A stretch of 64,000 nucleotides of DNA from Lysobacterales bacterium (GTDB lineage Bacteria > Pseudomonadota > Gammaproteobacteria > Xanthomonadales > Xanthomonadaceae), in the NCBI GenBank assembly GCA_014946745.1, contig JADCRD010000003.1:682001-746000 (forward strand). The letters run 5' to 3'. The notes under the pieces were generated by a model. The model worked only from the letters and a program-made list of their open reading frames with translations, was not told the origin of the DNA and searched no databases. Positions 8,546 to 17,662 of this stretch are shown here, piece after piece (position 1 is the first letter of the stretch; every line of letters starts with the position of its first letter). A program made the position numbers and the translations under genes.

Positions 8546-9730
8546 CTAAAAGAGATCCACGCCGCCGGCGCCCATATCGGTCTGTGACACCGGCTTGTGC
8601 GGCATGGGCTGCCAGTTGTCGCGCAGTTCGCGCAGGCGGCGGTGCAGATCGTTCAACGCTTCGAGCTTGCGGTGGCTGCTGGCGCCGGCACTCGACGAGA
8701 GCAGCTGCTGCAGGCCCGTCGCATCGCGGTTGATGGCTTCGAGTCGCTCCAGGTGGCGCTCGGCCGCGCCCAAGGCCTGGGTGACGATGTCCTCGAACTG
8801 CAATGAGCGCACCGCCTCGGCCACCGACTGGTCGATCACCCGCGCGCTGCTGGCGACCTCGTTGATCCCGGCGGCCAAGCTGTCGTTGATGGCCTCGACC
8901 TGCGAGAACAGCTTGGAGGCCTCGTGGCGCGCCTGCTGGCTGCGGCTCTGGTCGCGAGTTGCCATGTTTGACACGGTTTCGCGCACCTTGTGCACGGAGT
9001 CCTTCGAGCTGTTGGCCAGCTTGCGGATCTGCTCATTGAAGCTGGTCGAGCGCTCGGACAGGCTGCGAACCTCATCGGCGACCACCGCGAAACCACGGCC
9101 TGCCTCGCCGGCGCGGGCGGCTTCGATGGCCGCGTTCAAGGCCAGCAGGTTGGTCTGGTCAGCGATCGACTTGACGTCTTCCAGCAGGGCGAAGATGCCT
9201 TCGAGGTGCTGGGTCATGGCATCGATGTGGTTCACTGTCGTCGAACTCTGCTCGCTGACCTGCTCCAGTGCCGAGGTCAGTTCGCCCATGTGCCGGCTCG
9301 CCTCCTGGGCAAAGCGGCGTACGTCGATCGAGTTGCTCTCGCCGCTGCGGTCGACAATCTTCGCCAGCGTCTGCGTCTGGTGGCGAGCGGTTTTGTTCAT
9401 CGTCTGAAAGCTGTCGGCCAGCTTGCCGATCGATTGCGCCAGCAGCGCGCGGGTGCGCTGGATCTCCTGCTGGCTGCCGCCCACTTCGCGGCTCACGAAC
9501 TCGCGCAGCTCGCCGAGCAGCTGCTCCTGTTCCTTCAGCAGCCGGGTTTCGTCCGGCGTCAGCGCGAAGGCGTTGCGGGAGAACCACCACCCAAAGGCGG
9601 CCCAGGCGAGAAACATCGTGGTCAGCAGAGCGAGCTCAAGCGCCAGTGGCCACTCGACGAACTGCGCCACCACGTGCGCAAGCGTGAGCAGCAGGGCAGG
9701 AGCGATTCGGATCAGGATGCCGGTTTGCAT
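8546..9730 (-). CDS. Methyl-accepting chemotaxis protein without a periplasmic sensor
   Basis: A 394-residue receptor-type signalling protein. The N-terminus has two closely spaced hydrophobic segments ([17 protein letters not shown] and [18 protein letters not shown]), so little or nothing protrudes into the periplasm and the signal must be sensed at or inside the membrane. The rest is a coiled-coil MCP domain with the conserved hairpin tip [19 protein letters not shown] and [18 protein letters not shown], which binds CheW and CheA. The C-terminal part ([11 protein letters not shown]) resembles that of other sensorless MCPs. It lies 127 bases after cheB on the same strand, so it may be co-transcribed with the cheR-cheD-cheB block. 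No CheA or CheW gene is in the window. Confidence 0.88.
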   Translation of the reverse strand: MQTGILIRIAPALLLTLAHVVAQFVEWPLALELALLTTMFLAWAAFGWWFSRNAFALTPDETRLLKEQEQLLGELREFVSREVGGSQQEIQRTRALLAQSIGKLADSFQTMNKTARHQTQTLAKIVDRSGESNSIDVRRFAQEASRHMGELTSALEQVSEQSSTTVNHIDAMTQHLEGIFALLEDVKSIADQTNLLALNAAIEAARAGEAGRGFAVVADEVRSLSERSTSFNEQIRKLANSSKDSVHKVRETVSNMATRDQSRSQQARHEASKLFSQVEAINDSLAAGINEVASSARVIDQSVAEAVRSLQFEDIVTQALGAAERHLERLEAINRDATGLQQLLSSSAGASSHRKLEALNDLHRRLRELRDNWQPMPHKPVSQTDMGAGGVDLF

Positions 9731-9857
9731 TGCGGTGTTCCCTCGGACTCGTGCTTCTATCGGCCAATCGCGCGGTGGACTTGAGCGCTTCTGGATCGCG
9801 GCGCAGCGGACGCCTGACTACCGGGCTTCTGCAATGCCCGTTCCACGAGCACTGCGC

Positions 9858-10928
9858 TCAGCCTGCAGTGCGCGGCGCGCGGCGCGATTCGTCGGCTGCG
9901 AGTTCCAGCAGACGGCCGGCGATGCGGTTCAAGGGAAGGATCTCGTCCACGCCGCCCATCTTCACCGCCGCCCCGGGCATGCCCCAGACCACCGAGGTCG
10001 CTTCGTCCTGCGCGAGCGTGGGGATGCCCACCTGGTGCATCTCCAGCATGCCGGCAGCACCGTCGTTGCCCATGCCCGTGAGGATTGCCGCCACCGCATT
10101 GCGGCCGGCAGCCTGGGCCACCGATCGGAACAACACGTCGACACTGGGCTTGTGGCGGCTGACCGGGGCGTCGTCGCCAATGCGGCACAGCCAGCGCGCG
10201 CCGCTGCGCTCGATGCGCAGGTGGTAGCCGCCGGGCGCGATATAGGCATAGCCGGGCACGACCTGCTGGCCGTCCTCGGCTTCGCACACTGCCATCGGCG
10301 AGCAGCGGTTCATCCGCTGCGCGAACGCCCGGCTGAACTCGGCGGGGATGTGCTGGGTGATGACGATGCCAGGAGCATCCGGCGGCATCATCTCCAGCAC
10401 CACGCGGATGGCTTCTGTGCCGCCGGCTGAAGCGCCGATTGCGATCAGCCGGTCGGTGGTGCGGAAGCCGGCGGCGCCGCGCGGTTTGGGGCGCTGGTCG
10501 CCGCGCGCCGGCGCGCTGCGCGCCTGCACCTTGGCGCGGGCGGCAAACTTGACCTTCGCAGCCAGCTCGCCCGCGTACTCCGTCAAACCCTTGACGACTT
10601 CGAGTTTCGGTTTCGTCACGAAGTCGACGGCACCGAGGCTCAATGCGTCCAGTGTGACTTCGGCGCCCGCCTCGGTCAGCGAGGACACCATCACCACCGG
10701 CATGGGCCGCAGCCGCATCAGGTTTTCGAGGAAGGTCAGCCCGTCCATGCGCGGCATCTCGACGTCGAGCGTGAGCACGTCGGGATTGAGCTGCTTGATC
10801 ATGTCGCGCGCAACGAAGGGATCCTGCGCGGTACCCACGACTTCGATGTCCGGGTCTTCGCCCAACACCTGGGTCAGTACCTGGCGCACCAGGGCCGAGT
10901 CGTCGACGATCAGTACGCGGATAGCCAT
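9858..10928 (-). CDS. cheB: CheB chemoreceptor methylesterase/glutamine deamidase
   Basis: A 356-residue enzyme that removes methyl groups from receptor glutamates during adaptation and is activated by CheA phosphorylation. Residues 1-120 form the receiver domain ([12 protein letters not shown], phospho-acceptor in [19 protein letters not shown]). A linker is followed by the esterase domain with the serine in [11 protein letters not shown], histidine in [11 protein letters not shown] and aspartate in [11 protein letters not shown]. The ATG at 10928 is one base from the cheD stop, so the genes are tightly coupled; longer upstream starts would lie inside cheD. Complete and intact. Confidence 0.95.
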   Translation of the reverse strand: MAIRVLIVDDSALVRQVLTQVLGEDPDIEVVGTAQDPFVARDMIKQLNPDVLTLDVEMPRMDGLTFLENLMRLRPMPVVMVSSLTEAGAEVTLDALSLGAVDFVTKPKLEVVKGLTEYAGELAAKVKFAARAKVQARSAPARGDQRPKPRGAAGFRTTDRLIAIGASAGGTEAIRVVLEMMPPDAPGIVITQHIPAEFSRAFAQRMNRCSPMAVCEAEDGQQVVPGYAYIAPGGYHLRIERSGARWLCRIGDDAPVSRHKPSVDVLFRSVAQAAGRNAVAAILTGMGNDGAAGMLEMHQVGIPTLAQDEATSVVWGMPGAAVKMGGVDEILPLNRIAGRLLELAADESRRAPRTAG

Positions 10929-10929
10929 A

Positions 10930-11529
10930 TCAGTCGAATAGCTCCACGCCACCCGCACTCGGCTGCTGTTTGAGCTGGTTGCGGTAGGCGATTTCTTCAG
11001 AGGCGATGGCGGTGTCGTGCGCATGCGGCAGGCGACGCACCAGAACCTTGCCGGTGGCGGGGATGTACCAGACCTTGCGTGGATGGATGCTGCCCAGATC
11101 CTGGGCCACCACCGGAATGCGTTCGGCCTTCAGATACGCGATGACGAACTCGGCGTTGCGGGTGCCGACCGGGTTGGTCGTGAAACTCTTCAGCACGTTG
11201 CCACCGCCGAAGACCTTGGCTTCCAGACGCTCGCGTCGCGCGCCAGCCTTCAGCAGCTCGTTGATCAGGAGTTCCATGGCATAGCTGCCATAGCGCGCCG
11301 AGGTGTCGTCGACATCGCCTCCATCGGGCAGCATGAAATGGTTCATGCCGCCGATGCGCAGCACCGGATCGCGCATGCAGGCGGCCACGCAGCTGCCGAG
11401 CACGGTCGAAAGCGCGATATCGCGGTCGGTGACGACGTAGTCCGCCGGCATCAGCTTCAGTGCGTCCATCTGCAGCTGGACGTCGTAGTAGGGCATCGGG
11501 CCCTTCAGGCTGCGCGCAGGCGTGCTCAT
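10930..11529 (-). CDS. cheD: CheD chemoreceptor glutamine deamidase
   Basis: A 199-residue deamidase that converts selected glutamines of chemoreceptors to glutamate, making them methylatable. The catalytic cysteine is in LGSCVAACM and the histidine in [10 protein letters not shown], in the expected order; [10 protein letters not shown], a family hallmark, follows. It overlaps the cheR stop codon by four bases (ATGA) and is followed one base later by cheB, forming a cheR-cheD-cheB unit. The N-terminus is slightly extended ([16 protein letters not shown]), which is common in proteobacterial CheD. Confidence 0.93.
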   Translation of the reverse strand: MSTPARSLKGPMPYYDVQLQMDALKLMPADYVVTDRDIALSTVLGSCVAACMRDPVLRIGGMNHFMLPDGGDVDDTSARYGSYAMELLINELLKAGARRERLEAKVFGGGNVLKSFTTNPVGTRNAEFVIAYLKAERIPVVAQDLGSIHPRKVWYIPATGKVLVRRLPHAHDTAIASEEIAYRNQLKQQPSAGGVELFD

Positions 11530-12380
11530 CCTCCGCTCCCGCTGGCAACCGGCACGTACACGGTTCGACCAAGATTCTTGAACAGGTCTGCGGCGTGGAA
11601 GAAGCTCTCGCTGTGGCCGGCATACAGGAAGCCATCCGCTTCGAGCAGAGGCTTCATCCGCGCCAGGATCGCGCGCTGCGTGGGCTTGTCGAAATAGATC
11701 ATCACGTTGCGGCAGAAGATCGCAGCAAACGGGCCGTTGACCGGGTAGCGCGCATCCAGCAGGTTCAGTGGCGAGAAGCTCAGCAGCCGCTGCAGCGCGG
11801 GATTGACGCGCACCTTGCCGGCGTTGGCGCCGGTGCCGCGCTGGAAGAAAGCTTTCTTGCGTGCCTCAGGCATGCGCTCCAACCGCTCCAGCGGATACAC
11901 CCCGCGCTCGGCGGTCAGCAGCACCTGGGTATCGATGTCGGTGGCGACAATCTCGACCGGCGGCGACAGCGTGCCGAAGGCCTCGCAGGCGGTGATTGCA
12001 ATCGAATAGGGCTCTTCGCCGGTGGAGGCGGCCGAGCACCAGATCCGCACCTTGCCGTTCACACGCTTCATCTTCGGCAGCTGCTCGCGCAAATGCTCGA
12101 AATGGTGATCCTCGCGGAAGAAGCTGGTGAGGTTGGTGGTGAGCGCGTTGACGAAGTTCTGCCACTCGTCCTCGCCTTCGCGCTCAAGCCAGTCGAGGTA
12201 GTCGACGAAGTTGTCCATGCCGAGCGCGCGCAAGCGGCGCGACAGGCGGCTGTAGACCATGTCGCGCTTGCTGTCGGCCAGCGCGATGCCGGCGCGCGCG
12301 TGGATCAGGGCGCAGACGCGGCGGAAGTCGCGATCGGCGAACTCGAATTCGCGCTGGCCCTGGGGGGTTTCGCTGCTCAT
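11526..12380 (-). CDS. cheR: CheR chemoreceptor methyltransferase
   Basis: A 284-residue SAM-dependent methyltransferase that methylates receptor glutamates during chemotactic adaptation. An N-terminal helical domain ([30 protein letters not shown]) is followed by NLTSFFRE and the SAM-binding loop [14 protein letters not shown], then VATDID and the catalytic-domain ending CRNVMIYFD and GHSESF. I start it at ATG 12380, preceded by GAGG at four bases. A TTG 60 bases upstream would add an untypical N-terminus. First gene of the cheR-cheD-cheB unit and downstream of a large receptor gene. Confidence 0.93.
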   Translation of the reverse strand: MSSETPQGQREFEFADRDFRRVCALIHARAGIALADSKRDMVYSRLSRRLRALGMDNFVDYLDWLEREGEDEWQNFVNALTTNLTSFFREDHHFEHLREQLPKMKRVNGKVRIWCSAASTGEEPYSIAITACEAFGTLSPPVEIVATDIDTQVLLTAERGVYPLERLERMPEARKKAFFQRGTGANAGKVRVNPALQRLLSFSPLNLLDARYPVNGPFAAIFCRNVMIYFDKPTQRAILARMKPLLEADGFLYAGHSESFFHAADLFKNLGRTVYVPVASGSGG

Positions 12381-12493
12381 CGGCCCTCGTCTGATGCTGA
12401 TTCCGCGGCGAGATGCCGCGGGGCGAACCGGCTGCAGCAAGCCCCGTGCCGCGCTGCCCCGCCGGGATTACGCCAGCGGCGCGGCGTGAATCT

Positions 12494-12537
12494 CCGCAAA
12501 GCAGAACGGGCGCGTCGGCGCCCGTTCTGCTTTGCGG
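12494..12537 (-). terminator. Perfect 20-bp hairpin between receptor gene and cheR
   Basis: The 20-base arms at 12494-12513 and 12518-12537 are perfectly complementary around a GTCG loop. It lies between the end of the upstream chemoreceptor gene and cheR. No U-run follows on the minus strand. It may terminate most receptor transcripts or protect the 3' end while letting some read-through into cheR. Confidence 0.6.
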
Positions 12538-12555
12538 CTTGCCCTTTGGGGGGGC

Positions 12556-15333
12556 TCAGAACTCCGTCCACTCCATGTCGTCGCTGGCCGATGGCGAGGC
12601 AGGTGCGTTGCGCATCGGCACGATCCTGGGCGCGGGGCGTGCTGATTGCGCGCTGCGGGAGGTCGCGGTCGCGGGCTTGCCTGGCTTGGCTGAAGCCGCC
12701 TTGGCGACGATCGGGCGCGTCGCCGGCTTGGCGGATTCGGCCGCGTTCTCCGTTGCAGAGTCGCTGCCCCCGGGCTTGCTCATCGGCGGCGCGTAGCGCG
12801 TCGCGGGCCGCGATGCGCCCAGTGCCGCCGGCTTGGCCGCTGACTGCGCGCTCAGGCGGAAGCGCGAGACCGCGCCAGACAGCGCCGAGGCCTGGTCTTC
12901 CAGGGCGCGCGCCGAGGCCGAGGCCTCTTCCACCAGTGCGGCGTTCTGCTGGGTCACCTCGTCCATCTGGGTGATGGTGGCATTGACCTGCTCGATGCCA
13001 CTCGACTGCTCGGCCGAGGCGGCGCTGATCTCGCCCATGATGTCGGTGACGCGCTTCACCGAGGTCACGATCTCGGCCATGGTCTTGCCGGCCGAATCGA
13101 CCAGGGCGCTGCCGGTGGCGATCTTGTCCACGGTGTCGCCGATCAGGGTCTTGATCTCCTTCGCCGCGCCTGCCGAACGCTGGGCCAGCGAGCGCACCTC
13201 GGAGGCCACCACCGCGAAGCCGCGGCCCTGCTCGCCGGCGCGCGCGGCTTCGACCGCCGCGTTCAGCGCCAGGATGTTGGTCTGGAAGGCAATGCCGTCG
13301 ATCACGCTGATGATGTCGACGATCTTGCGCGAGGCAGCATCGATATCGCCCATGGTGGTGACCACCTCGCCGACCACGCTGCCGCCGCGTTCCGCGACTT
13401 CGCCGGCGCCGATCGCCAGCTGGTTGGCCGATCTGGCGTTCTCGGCGTTCTGCCGCACGGTCGAGGTCAGCTCTTCCATGCTGCTGGCGGTCTCCTCCAG
13501 CGAGGCTGCCTGCTGTTCGGTGCGACCGGACAGATCGCTGTTGCCCGCAGAGATCTCGCGCGCGGCGGTGTTGATGCTGTCGGTGGCTTCCTTGACCTGG
13601 CCGATGAGATCGCCCAGCGATTTCACCGTGGTATTGGCCGCCTGCTTCAGCGCGTCGAACTGGCCGCGATACTCGGCCGTGATGCTCTCGGTCAGGTCGC
13701 CCTTGGCCAGTGCGTCGAGCACGCGGCCGACGTCGCGCAGGCCCGAGTCGCTGACGGCCATCAGGCTGTTCAGGCCTTCGATCATGCGGCGGAATTCGTG
13801 CTGGAACTGGCTGGCATCGCCGCGCGCGCTGAAGTCGCCGGCGTTGGCAGCCGACACCAGGCGCTGGATCTCGGCGCTGATCGCGCCCAGGTTGCTCTTG
13901 GTGGTGCGCATGGCGTCGGTGATGCGCCGCTTCTCGCCGGGCAGCTCGGGCATGTCGGCCGACAGATCGCCGATGCCGTAGCGGCCGGTCAGTTCGATGG
14001 CCTGGGCATTGACCTGGATGTGGCCATCCACCAGCTCGTTGGTGCCTTCGGCGAGCTTGCGGTACTCGCCCTCGAACACGCCGGCGTCGATGCGGTGGCT
14101 GATCAGGCCGGCCGCGTGCTGATCCGCCATTTCCGTCTGCGCGGACGCGAAGCGGCGCACGACGGTACTGACCGATTCCAGCGCATTGGCAATCTGGCGC
14201 ATCTCGTCGTTCGAGCGAACGTTGACGCGCTCCCGGAAAATGCCGTTGGCCAGGTCATTCGCCGAGGCCGCAATTTCGCGCACCGCGCGCCCGACGCTCT
14301 GGGTGAAGCCGAGGAACAGGTAGCCCGCCAGCAGGAGGGCGATCAGGATCGCGCTGATCACCAGCAGCCGTTCTCGCGTCAGGGCGTCGAGGCGCGAGTC
14401 GATCCGAGCCTTCAGCAGCGGCTCCACGATCTCGAGCATGGCGTAGACGGAGGCGTCGGCCGCCTGGCCCAGGCTGAGCAGTTGGCCCGTTTCCATTTTG
14501 ATTTCTTCGGCATCGAGCAGGCCCTCCTTCATGCCCTTGCTCAAGGCCTCAAACGCCGTGGTGACGCCTTCCAGGCTGGTGGCGACCTGGCTGTAGTCGC
14601 TGCCGAGATTGCTCACTGCAACGGCGAGCGTGTCCAGCGCCGACTTGATCTCGCGGTCCGAGCTGGTGAGGTCGATGCGGTCTTCCACCCACACCGCGCC
14701 GCCGTCGATCACCAGATTGCCCAAGGCGCGGATGCGCAGCGAGCGGTCCAACAGGGCCGGGCCGTGTTCCGCGACGATCTCCCCCATCAGCAGCGTGGCC
14801 TCGTCGCTGTCGATGAACAGGTCGCTGGCGACGTAGAGCGCACCGAAGGTCGCGCGCACCTTCTCGATCAAGGCCATGTCGCGCTGGACGATGGTGTTGA
14901 TGTCGTCGGATTCCTGGGTGGCCTCTGCGGCAGCCTCCTGCATCGCCTTGAGCGCGGCGGTGAGGCGGGGCTCTTCGGGCAGCACCGCCGAGTCGCGCAC
15001 CAGTGCCTCCACCTCGTCGGCCATCACCTGCCGCAGTCGATTCGCCTCGGCCAACGCCTGCGAGTCGCCCGCCAGACCCTTGCGCGCCGAGGCCGCATGC
15101 GCCGAGACATTGCGGATCAGGCTGATCGCCTGAGGGAACAGCGCCTCGCCGCTCTGCACCTGCTGCAGGTGGCTCACCTCTTTGTTGATGCCTCGCACCA
15201 GGAGAATCGCCAGCACGATCGCCACGGCGACAAAGACCGCGGCGATCAGCATCAGCTTCGAGTTCAGGCGCAGCCGGTCCATGAAGCGGGCCGAGGGCGC
15301 AGTGGCGGCTTGCAGCAGTTCAAGTGGCGTCAT
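12556..15333 (-). CDS. Large poly-HAMP methyl-accepting chemotaxis protein
   Basis: A 925-residue chemoreceptor. ATG at 15333 begins a short cytoplasmic lead, a first membrane helix ([20 protein letters not shown]), a periplasmic helical sensor of about 280 residues, and a second helix ([19 protein letters not shown]). Then come a HAMP domain ([20 protein letters not shown]) and further HAMP-like repeats. The signalling tip is [20 protein letters not shown] and [18 protein letters not shown]. The extreme C-terminus reads DMEWTEF, which fits the xWxxF pentapeptide that tethers CheR and CheB to receptors. Its gene lies just upstream of cheR-cheD-cheB, consistent with a dedicated receptor and adaptation set. 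The ligand is unknown. Confidence 0.92.
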   Translation of the reverse strand: MTPLELLQAATAPSARFMDRLRLNSKLMLIAAVFVAVAIVLAILLVRGINKEVSHLQQVQSGEALFPQAISLIRNVSAHAASARKGLAGDSQALAEANRLRQVMADEVEALVRDSAVLPEEPRLTAALKAMQEAAAEATQESDDINTIVQRDMALIEKVRATFGALYVASDLFIDSDEATLLMGEIVAEHGPALLDRSLRIRALGNLVIDGGAVWVEDRIDLTSSDREIKSALDTLAVAVSNLGSDYSQVATSLEGVTTAFEALSKGMKEGLLDAEEIKMETGQLLSLGQAADASVYAMLEIVEPLLKARIDSRLDALTRERLLVISAILIALLLAGYLFLGFTQSVGRAVREIAASANDLANGIFRERVNVRSNDEMRQIANALESVSTVVRRFASAQTEMADQHAAGLISHRIDAGVFEGEYRKLAEGTNELVDGHIQVNAQAIELTGRYGIGDLSADMPELPGEKRRITDAMRTTKSNLGAISAEIQRLVSAANAGDFSARGDASQFQHEFRRMIEGLNSLMAVSDSGLRDVGRVLDALAKGDLTESITAEYRGQFDALKQAANTTVKSLGDLIGQVKEATDSINTAAREISAGNSDLSGRTEQQAASLEETASSMEELTSTVRQNAENARSANQLAIGAGEVAERGGSVVGEVVTTMGDIDAASRKIVDIISVIDGIAFQTNILALNAAVEAARAGEQGRGFAVVASEVRSLAQRSAGAAKEIKTLIGDTVDKIATGSALVDSAGKTMAEIVTSVKRVTDIMGEISAASAEQSSGIEQVNATITQMDEVTQQNAALVEEASASARALEDQASALSGAVSRFRLSAQSAAKPAALGASRPATRYAPPMSKPGGSDSATENAAESAKPATRPIVAKAASAKPGKPATATSRSAQSARPAPRIVPMRNAPASPSASDDMEWTEF

Positions 15334-15567
15334 GGGCGTAGCTCGGTCAGGCGTAGAGCCCCGGATGGGGCGGGCATGCGTCGGCCCGCCGTGCTGCAAG
15401 CGATGTGCCGATGGCAGCGACGGCCGGCCGGCAGCCGCAGACCCGGGGCGCGCCGGCAATCCGTCGGTGATCCGCCGGTATAGGCATTGCACTCACGACG
15501 GTGTTCGCAGTTTCTGCGAGCGCGCGCGCTGGCGCGCCCCTCACCCGTGTTGCTTTTGGAGACGCCT

Positions 15568-15930
15568 ATGCGCCCCTCTGGTTTTTCGCCACTGGCACGC
15601 ACGCTGTTGCTTGCTCTGCCCTTGGCTGCCTCCGCGTTGATCGCCATGCCTGTGCTGGCCGTCGCAGGCCCCGCTACGCCGCTGAAGACCGACCCGCCGA
15701 ACTACCCACCCGAAGCCGCGCGCCGAGGCACCGAGGGCTTCGTTGAGGTCGAGATCGTGATCGGTGCCGACGGCAAGGTCAGTTCGGTCAACGTGCTGAA
15801 GGCACAGCCTGCACGCGTTTTCGAGCGCGAGGCGCTGGCGGCCGTGCGTCGCTGGACCTTCAATCCGGCCACCGAGGGCGGCGCTCCGGTCGAATCCCGA
15901 GTGCGGCGCAAGATCGAATTCAAGCTTTGA
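15568..15930 (+). CDS. Secreted TonB C-terminal-domain protein
   Basis: A 120-residue protein made of a signal peptide (RTLLLALPLAASALIAMPVLA) and a single TonB C-terminal domain (YPPEAARRGTEGFVEVEIVI, VNVLKAQPARVFEREALAAV, RWTFNPATEGG). The ATG at 15568 has GGAG six bases upstream. It lacks the proline-rich linker and the anchored N-terminal helix needed for a classical TonB. If the leader is cleaved it is periplasmic and could not by itself transduce inner-membrane energy; if uncleaved, it would be a very short TonB. Stand-alone TonB-C proteins are common in this bacterial group and their role is unclear. Confidence 0.8.
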   Translation: MRPSGFSPLARTLLLALPLAASALIAMPVLAVAGPATPLKTDPPNYPPEAARRGTEGFVEVEIVIGADGKVSSVNVLKAQPARVFEREALAAVRRWTFNPATEGGAPVESRVRRKIEFKL

Positions 15931-15932
15931 GG

Positions 15933-15985
15933 TCGCGAGCCGAGGCTCGCGATCGAACGACTTCTCGGCGCCATCCGGCGCCGAG
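15933..15985 (+). terminator. Two adjacent perfect hairpins
   Basis: TCGCGAGCC (15933-15941) pairs with GGCTCGCGA (15944-15952). CTCGGCGCC (15964-15972) pairs with GGCGCCGAG (15977-15985). Both are perfect 9-bp stems directly after the stop of the TonB-C protein gene. Neither is followed by a U-run. Confidence 0.5.
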
Positions 15986-16113
15986 CAGTCGCGTTTGCAG
16001 ATCGTGCGACGCGCGAACCGGCAGCGGCCGGAGCTACACGCCCCCAGGCTCAGCGAGAGACCGGGTGAAGGGTCGGAGCAGGGCGGCTCCGGCGCGGCGA
16101 CCCGCAGGCGCGA

Positions 16114-16581
16114 TCAGAGCGGCAGGCCTTGGTCGGCCTTGACGGTCTTCAGCACGAAGCTGGTATTGACGTCGGCCACGGCGGACGAGGCCAGCAGCGT
16201 GTCGAGCAGGAAGCGCGAGAAGTGCGCGAGGTCGGTGACCACCACCTGGATCATGTAATCCGTGTCGCCCGACAGCGCATAGCAGGCGACAACTTCCGGC
16301 CAGTGCTTCACGTCCTCGCCGAATCGGCGCACGGCGTCGGCGTCATGGTGGCGCAGCTGCAGGCGCACGAAGGCCGACAGACCCAGGCCAAGGGCGGGAG
16401 CCGACAGTACGGCGCGGTAGCCGGCGATGACCCCGGCGGACTCCAGCCGCTGCACGCGGCGCAGGCAGGCCGAGGCCGAGAGGTTGATGCGCTCGGCGAG
16501 ATCGGTGTTCGCAATGCGGCCTTCGGCCTGCAGGATGGCCAGCAGGCGGAGGTCCGTGCGGTCTAGCTGGGTGTCTTCCAT
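16114..16581 (-). CDS. Lrp/AsnC-family transcriptional regulator
   Basis: A 155-residue Lrp-type regulator. The N-terminal winged helix (LDRTDLRLLAILQAEGRI, NLSASACLRRVQRLESAGV) is followed by the RAM/ligand-binding domain (GLGLSAFVRLQL, VVACYALSGDTDYMIQVVV, LKTVKADQGLPL). Proteins of this type usually sense amino acids and bind as dimers or higher oligomers. It is divergent from phhA with about 150 bp between the starts, so the natural inference is that it regulates phhA and itself, possibly responding to phenylalanine or tyrosine. The effector cannot be read from the sequence. Confidence 0.9.
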   Translation of the reverse strand: MEDTQLDRTDLRLLAILQAEGRIANTDLAERINLSASACLRRVQRLESAGVIAGYRAVLSAPALGLGLSAFVRLQLRHHDADAVRRFGEDVKHWPEVVACYALSGDTDYMIQVVVTDLAHFSRFLLDTLLASSAVADVNTSFVLKTVKADQGLPL

Positions 16582-16731
16582 TTCTTGCGCTGCCGGCTCG
16601 ATCGAAGACCGAAGATTGCGTCAACGTCGCCCCATTCAGCAAGCACGCACGCGAATTGCGCGAGCTCGCCGATAGAGTAAGGCCCCACCAGAGCGTGCCG
16701 CGCGAGCACGTCCGCCGTCCGGGAGGCCGTC

Positions 16732-17619
16732 ATGAACACACCGCAGCGCGTCGAGCACGCGATGACTGACAAGGGCTATGTGCCGCTCTACGCCACCGGC
16801 GTGGTCGAGCAGCCCTGGGACACCTACAGCGCCACCGACCACGCGGTCTGGGGCCAGCTCTACCGCCGGCAGCGCGAGCTGCTGCCCGGGCTGGCCTGCA
16901 GCGCCTTTCTGAAGGCCCAGGATGCGATGGGCATGGGCGAGGCGCAGATTCCGCGCTTCGACGACCTGAACCAGATCCTCGGGCGCACCACCGGCTGGCA
17001 GCTCATCGGCGTTGAAGGCCTGCTGCCTGAGCTGGACTTCTTCGATCACCTGGCCAATCGGCGCTTCCCGGTGACCTGGTGGATCCGTCGGCCCGACCAG
17101 ATCGACTACATCGCCGAACCGGACCTGTTCCACGACCTGTTCGGGCACGTGCCGCTGCTGATGAACCCGGTGTTCGCCGACTACATGCAGGCCTACGGGC
17201 GCGGCGGTGTGCGCGCCCACGGCATCGGCCCCGAGGCCCTGGTGAACCTGACCCGCCTGTACTGGTACACGGTCGAGTTCGGTCTGATCCGCGAAGCCGA
17301 GGGTCTGCGCATCTACGGCGCTGGCATCGTCAGCTCGGCGGGGGAGTCCAAGTATTCGATCCAGAGCGATGCGCCCAACCGCATCGGTTTCGACATCAAG
17401 CGCGTGATGCGCACGCGCTACCGGATCGACACCTATCAGAAGACGTACTTCGTCATTGACGACTTCGAACAGCTGTTCGAGGCCACCCGCCCCGATTTCG
17501 CGCCGATCTACGCGGGGCTGAAGCTGTTGGAGAGCTTTCCGGCCGGCAGCGTACAGCCTGACGATCGGGTGATCACCCGAGGTACCGGCGAAGGCTGGCT
17601 GAGCGACGGCGACGTCTGA
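16732..17619 (+). CDS. phhA: Phenylalanine 4-monooxygenase
   Basis: A 295-residue pterin- and iron-dependent hydroxylase that converts phenylalanine to tyrosine. It is the single-domain bacterial form without an N-terminal ACT domain. Iron ligands are the two histidines of FHDLFGHVPLL and the glutamate in YWYTVEFGL; the pterin and substrate pocket includes TTGWQLIGVEGLLP and FPVTWWIRRPDQIDYIAEPD. GGGAGG lies five bases before the ATG. A pterin-4a-carbinolamine dehydratase (phhB), often adjacent, is not seen here. Regulation by the divergent Lrp-type protein is likely. Confidence 0.95.
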   Translation: MNTPQRVEHAMTDKGYVPLYATGVVEQPWDTYSATDHAVWGQLYRRQRELLPGLACSAFLKAQDAMGMGEAQIPRFDDLNQILGRTTGWQLIGVEGLLPELDFFDHLANRRFPVTWWIRRPDQIDYIAEPDLFHDLFGHVPLLMNPVFADYMQAYGRGGVRAHGIGPEALVNLTRLYWYTVEFGLIREAEGLRIYGAGIVSSAGESKYSIQSDAPNRIGFDIKRVMRTRYRIDTYQKTYFVIDDFEQLFEATRPDFAPIYAGLKLLESFPAGSVQPDDRVITRGTGEGWLSDGDV

Positions 17620-17662
17620 GCATCGCCGCCGGGCCCGCGGTGCGCGGGCCCGGCGACCCCGC

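Noticed and set aside
13798-15483. A 561-codon plus-strand open frame inside the large chemoreceptor gene
   Set aside because: Antisense to an unmistakable MCP. Its histidine-, arginine- and glutamine-rich content is typical of a shadow.
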